Assembly (NCBI GenBank): GCA_002322035.1
Contig: DCNF01000089.1
Coordinates: forward strand, 476-7,143
Direction of reading: 5' to 3'
From: Geobacter sp. UBA1603
GTDB lineage: Bacteria > Desulfobacterota > Desulfuromonadia > Geobacterales > Pseudopelobacteraceae
DNA length: 6,668 nucleotides
The translations under genes were made by a program, and so were the position numbers. Each line of letters begins with the position of its first letter. Positions within the stretch are counted from its first letter, which is position 1. Positions 3,423-6,668 of the stretch are shown one piece after another. The notes below the pieces were generated by a model. It made no database searches. It was not told where the DNA came from and was given only the letters and a program-made list of their open reading frames with translations.

Positions 3423-6413
3423 GTGAACATATCGCTTGTGTCAATGGTTCGCCGCTCGCAGGCATTACGGAATAATGCTTCTACCGCTTCTGCCGCGTGG
3501 CTGGAGCGGCATATGAGCCCGTTCTTTTTCCGGGCCATGGCCGACGAGCCGGATGCCTTGATCACCCTGGCGCGTAATATGGATCATCTTAAGGACAACC
3601 GGAGCATGGTGCTTGTTGATCGGGGCACACGGCTCGTGCTGGTGTGCCCGAACCGTCCCGGGTCACTCTACGAAACCTTGCGCAGATTTGGCGAACGGCA
3701 GATATCCTACGCCATGTTTTCCCACTCCAATCAACCAATGCCCGGCATGGAGGAAGAGCTGGAGGTTCAGCGATTCGAGTTTGATCGCCGATCAAATGCC
3801 GACATAAACCTGTCTGCGCCGGTTGATATACCGGCTGCTTTGGCAGCAAAGGTGCGGACAGAGCTGAAGAAGAATTTTCCAGGCTTTGAGCTGAAGAAGC
3901 TTGATCGTCTGCTGAAAATCCTCTGGCTGAACGATGCCGCTACCATCTGCATGACCCCCCCGTCGCGGATCGCCTGCCTGCTCTGGCTGTTTGACCGGGG
4001 CAACGCCTCCGGGGGGCTTTTCATCGATGTGTCGCAGGTCGAGCGTGACGGCAGGATGGAGGCGCGCGTGCTCTTTGCCGTCGGTAACCCGCCCCACGAC
4101 GGATTTCTGCTGCAGCAGCTCGAGGTGTTTAACCGTCTTGATGCCGGGATTCGGCGCGCCTATTGCCATACGATCTCCAATGGCATTCATCCCTATTTTC
4201 TGGGGGTGTTCTTCGTCATCAGCCGTAATGGTGATGATATTTCACCAGAAAGTGAGCTGGCCGACAGGCTGCGGCGTGAACTCTGCACCACCCAGATCCT
4301 TGCGACATCATCACCGGCCTATGGCGATTTCGTTGCCGATAGGCTGATGTCCGGTGAAGACGCAGCGCTGATGGATGCCATGATCGCTTTCTGCCATACC
4401 AGCCTGGCCCACGGTCTGCCGGAGCGATTCGGTTTGGACGATGTGCAGCATGCATTCTACGACCACCCCGAGATGGGGCAGCTCTTTATCCGCCTCTTCC
4501 GGCTCCGCTTTGATCCTGCCGTGGCGGACAGGTCAGGCTGGGGTGATGCGTTGGCCGGAGCCCGGAAGTCGGTGGAGGAGTACAACACCGGTCATCGCTG
4601 GCTGGATGACATCCGCCGCTCGGTTTACCGCTGCGCACTGCTGCTGGTCGTTCATACGCTTAAGAGCAATTTTTTCGTGGTCGAGAAGCAGGCTCTGGCC
4701 TTCCGGCTCGATCCTTTGTACCTGCGCGAACTGGGGAGTGAGTTCAGCGCTGATCTGCCCGAGGCGGTACCTTTCAGGGTGACGTTTTTCTTCAGTCGTT
4801 TTGGGTACGGTTACCATGTGGGGTTTTCGGACATTGCCCGTGGCGGGTGGCGCACGGTGATGGCCAGAAGTGCTGATGACCTCATCACCGCCTCCAACAC
4901 CCTTTTCCGGGAGGTCTACGTGCTGGCCCACACCCAGCACCTCAAAAACAAGGACATCTATGAAGGGGGCTCGAAGATGGCCCTGGTGCTTGATCTGTCC
5001 GATCTTGACCGGGCGCGGGGCGAGGAAGAAATCTGGCGGCTTTATAAGCTGCAGTACGGAGTGGCCAACGCCTTCCTCGATATTTTCGTGACCGAGAACG
5101 GGCGGGCGAAGGACCGGCGTGTGGTCGATTACTACGGTGACGACGAGCCGATCGAGATTGGTCCGGACGAGAATATGCACGACGGTATGATTGAAGCGAT
5201 CGCGCGGTTGTCGCAACGGCGCGGCTACCTGCTCGGCATCGGTATCATGTCGAGCAAGAAGGTCGGCATCAATCACAAGGAGTACGGCGTCACCTCCACC
5301 GGAGTCGTGGCCTTTGCAGAGACAGCAATGTCCCAGGTGCTTGGCATCGATATCCGTACGGAACGGTTTTCCCTGAAGATGACCGGCGGCCCCAACGGAG
5401 ATGTGGCCGGAAACTGCCTTCGGATCATGCTGGAACGCTGTCCGGCCATGGAGGTGCGGCTGGTGCTGGACGGCACGGCGGCACTGTTCGATCATTCCGG
5501 AATCAGCCGCGCCGGACTTACGGCCGTCGTGCTGACCCGTGACCTGGATGCCTTTGACCCGCAGTATCTCGGTGAAGGAGGTTTTATTCTCTACCGAAGC
5601 GGTGTTCGCATGGCCGGTCTGCGCCAGACCCACCGCAGAGTGAGCAGGAAAAACGGGGTTCTGGTTGAGGAGTGGCTGGAGATGGATGATTTTCACCGGG
5701 AGTTCGACGGGCTGCTGTTCAGCGTTCAGGCCGACCTGTTTATCCCGGCCGGCGGCCGCCCCGAGACCATTGATGCCCATAACTGGCAGCTGTTCCTTGA
5801 CGGCAGTGGCAGGCCCTCCTCGCGCGTGATCGTCGAGGGAGCCAATTCGTTCATTACGCCCGAGGCGCGGGTCAGGCTGCAGAAGAACGGTGCGGTGATC
5901 ATTCGCGATGCATCGGCCAACAAGTGCGGAGTCATCTCGTCATCTTACGAGATCATCGCCAACCTTCTGCTGTCGGAGGATGAGTTCCTGGAGCACAAGG
6001 AACGCTATGTCCGGGATGTGCTTGAAATCCTGGAAAGGCGTGCCTGCGATGAGGCGCGGCTGATCTTCCGGCGCCGCAAGGAATCCGGCGATGCCCTGCT
6101 GTTTACAGAAATATCCGACGCGATAAGTCGCAATATCAATGCCCTCTACTCCCGTCTTTTCGAGTTTTTTTGCGCCCGTCCCGAACTCTGCCAGCGCAAT
6201 CCCTTCCGGCAGGCGATACGTGACCATCTGCCGGCCATCCTGCGGGAAGAACCGGTGTTTCGGCGCCGGATTGTGCGATTGCCGGTCAAATACCTCTGTG
6301 CCATGCTGGCAGCTGAGATCGGATCATCGCTGGTCTACAGCGGTAGTCGGGATGCCGATTTTGAGGACATGGTCCGGCGGCATTTGGCCAACAAAAGGCT
6401 GTTTTTGCGTTGA
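3423..6413 (+). CDS. Large NAD-type glutamate dehydrogenase (Glu/Leu/Phe/Val dehydrogenase superfamily)
   Basis: The likely reaction is NAD-dependent oxidative deamination of glutamate to 2-oxoglutarate and ammonia, linking amino-acid catabolism to the TCA cycle. The chain has 996 residues, against about 450 for ordinary GDH and about 1600 for the largest bacterial NAD-GDH, so it is close to the 115-kDa class. Residues 1 to about 440 look like an N-terminal regulatory region. The catalytic core then shows ARGGWRT (472-478), EGGSK with K518 as the probable catalytic lysine, GPDENMHD (580-587), KKVGINHKEYGVTSTG (about 612-627), the dinucleotide-binding stretch GGPNGDVAGN (655-664), VEGANSFITPEAR (804-816) and DASANKCGVISSSYE (829-843). 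It starts at a GTG with AAGGAG six bases upstream. No frame break is seen. Cofactor choice and allosteric control are inferred from the size class. The next gene follows after 75 bases with no clear terminator. Confidence 0.9.
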   Translation: MNISLVSMVRRSQALRNNASTASAAWLERHMSPFFFRAMADEPDALITLARNMDHLKDNRSMVLVDRGTRLVLVCPNRPGSLYETLRRFGERQISYAMFSHSNQPMPGMEEELEVQRFEFDRRSNADINLSAPVDIPAALAAKVRTELKKNFPGFELKKLDRLLKILWLNDAATICMTPPSRIACLLWLFDRGNASGGLFIDVSQVERDGRMEARVLFAVGNPPHDGFLLQQLEVFNRLDAGIRRAYCHTISNGIHPYFLGVFFVISRNGDDISPESELADRLRRELCTTQILATSSPAYGDFVADRLMSGEDAALMDAMIAFCHTSLAHGLPERFGLDDVQHAFYDHPEMGQLFIRLFRLRFDPAVADRSGWGDALAGARKSVEEYNTGHRWLDDIRRSVYRCALLLVVHTLKSNFFVVEKQALAFRLDPLYLRELGSEFSADLPEAVPFRVTFFFSRFGYGYHVGFSDIARGGWRTVMARSADDLITASNTLFREVYVLAHTQHLKNKDIYEGGSKMALVLDLSDLDRARGEEEIWRLYKLQYGVANAFLDIFVTENGRAKDRRVVDYYGDDEPIEIGPDENMHDGMIEAIARLSQRRGYLLGIGIMSSKKVGINHKEYGVTSTGVVAFAETAMSQVLGIDIRTERFSLKMTGGPNGDVAGNCLRIMLERCPAMEVRLVLDGTAALFDHSGISRAGLTAVVLTRDLDAFDPQYLGEGGFILYRSGVRMAGLRQTHRRVSRKNGVLVEEWLEMDDFHREFDGLLFSVQADLFIPAGGRPETIDAHNWQLFLDGSGRPSSRVIVEGANSFITPEARVRLQKNGAVIIRDASANKCGVISSSYEIIANLLLSEDEFLEHKERYVRDVLEILERRACDEARLIFRRRKESGDALLFTEISDAISRNINALYSRLFEFFCARPELCQRNPFRQAIRDHLPAILREEPVFRRRIVRLPVKYLCAMLAAEIGSSLVYSGSRDADFEDMVRRHLANKRLFLR

Positions 6414-6419
6414 TTACCT

Positions 6420-6431
6420 CACAGTGCTGTG
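6420..6431. repeat. Small palindrome CACAG-TG-CTGTG upstream of the YtxH gene
   Basis: Five-base arms are perfectly inverted around TG. It sits between a TTGATT (6409-6414) and a TAGATATAAA stretch (from about 6433), so it could lie within a weak promoter. The arms are too short to claim an operator. Confidence 0.2.
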
Positions 6432-6488
6432 CTAGATATAAAAAATGTTTAGAGAATATAGCCAGCATCAGCTTCCAGGAGGAGCCCC

Positions 6489-6668
6489 ATGTCATCCAGC
6501 AACGATAATGCCGCAGCAGCAATCATCGCTTTTGTCTCCGGTGCCGTCGTCGGCGCCGCAGCCGCACTTCTGCTTGCTCCCACCCCGGGCAGCCAGGTCC
6601 GCGAGAAGCTGACCGGTCTGGGAGAGACCGCTGCCGAAAGAATGAAGCGGCTTGCCCGCGAAGCCATA
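6489..6668 (+). CDS. YtxH-domain small membrane-anchored protein (N-terminal part)
   Basis: Sixty codons are visible to the right edge. After a short polar start (MSSSNDN) there is one hydrophobic, glycine/alanine-rich segment, about residues 8-30. It ends in ALLLAPTPGSQVREKL (25-41), the hallmark of YtxH-domain proteins (xLLLAPxSGxxxRxKL). The charged helical stretch that follows (GETAAERMKRLAREA) would continue as an amphipathic or coiled region outside the window. YtxH proteins are small and often linked to stress or envelope conditions, but their molecular role is not established. The ribosome site AGGAGGAG (6477-6484) is very strong and well spaced from the ATG, suggesting high expression. 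With only 75 bases and no terminator hairpin after the dehydrogenase gene, it may be partly co-transcribed with it. Confidence 0.82.
   Translation, partial: MSSSNDNAAAAIIAFVSGAVVGAAAALLLAPTPGSQVREKLTGLGETAAERMKRLAREAI

Noticed and set aside
4533..5780. Long 415-codon minus-strand open frame inside the dehydrogenase gene
   Set aside because: It lies entirely opposite a strongly conserved catalytic core, has no ribosome site or recognisable domain, and is rich in His/Gln/Pro as expected for the complement of GC-rich codons.
1..6668. CRISPR arrays, insertion sequences, tRNA or rRNA genes
   Set aside because: No regularly spaced repeats, transposase-like frames, terminal inverted repeats or tRNA cloverleaf sequences were found by eye on either strand.

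Overview
The window is GC-rich, gene-dense DNA that reads like a Desulfuromonadales/Geobacter-type deltaproteobacterium. The basis is the combination of a roughly 1000-residue NAD-type glutamate dehydrogenase, a tungstate (tup) transport locus behind a probable molybdenum/tungsten-cofactor riboswitch, split B12-dependent acyl-CoA mutase accessory genes and a YtxH protein. This lineage call is inference from gene content and protein style, with no database search.

Layout from left to right. (1) Positions 1-294, minus strand: the first 98 codons of meaB, a GTPase chaperone of methylmalonyl-CoA mutase; the rest lies outside the window. (2) Positions 295-622: a divergent control region with a minus-strand promoter for meaB, a GC-rich inverted repeat overlapping it, a plus-strand promoter, a candidate Moco/Tuco riboswitch (about 437-538) and a strong hairpin (571-600) that can compete with it. 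(3) Positions 623-803: a decayed remnant of tupA, the tungstate-binding protein gene. About 60 codons' worth of sequence survive in three frames. (4) Positions 803-2223: intact tupB (permease) and tupC (ATPase), overlapping by four bases. (5) Positions 2224-2268: a convergent terminator. (6) Positions 3238-2269, minus strand: a two-gene operon of a CobO-type corrinoid adenosyltransferase and a free-standing B12-binding mutase subunit. (7) Positions 3239-3422: a divergent promoter region. (8) Positions 3423-6413: the large glutamate dehydrogenase. (9) Positions 6489 to the right edge: the start of a YtxH-domain protein.

How the parts work together. CobO supplies adenosylcobalamin, the B12-binding subunit carries it in a split methylmalonyl-CoA-type mutase, and MeaB gates cofactor loading and protects the enzyme. 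The tup block lies on the opposite strand between the mutase subunit and meaB. The most notable observation is that this block appears to keep its cofactor-sensing leader, membrane permease and ATPase while its substrate-binding gene has been destroyed. The transporter must therefore borrow a binding protein from elsewhere or be on its way out.
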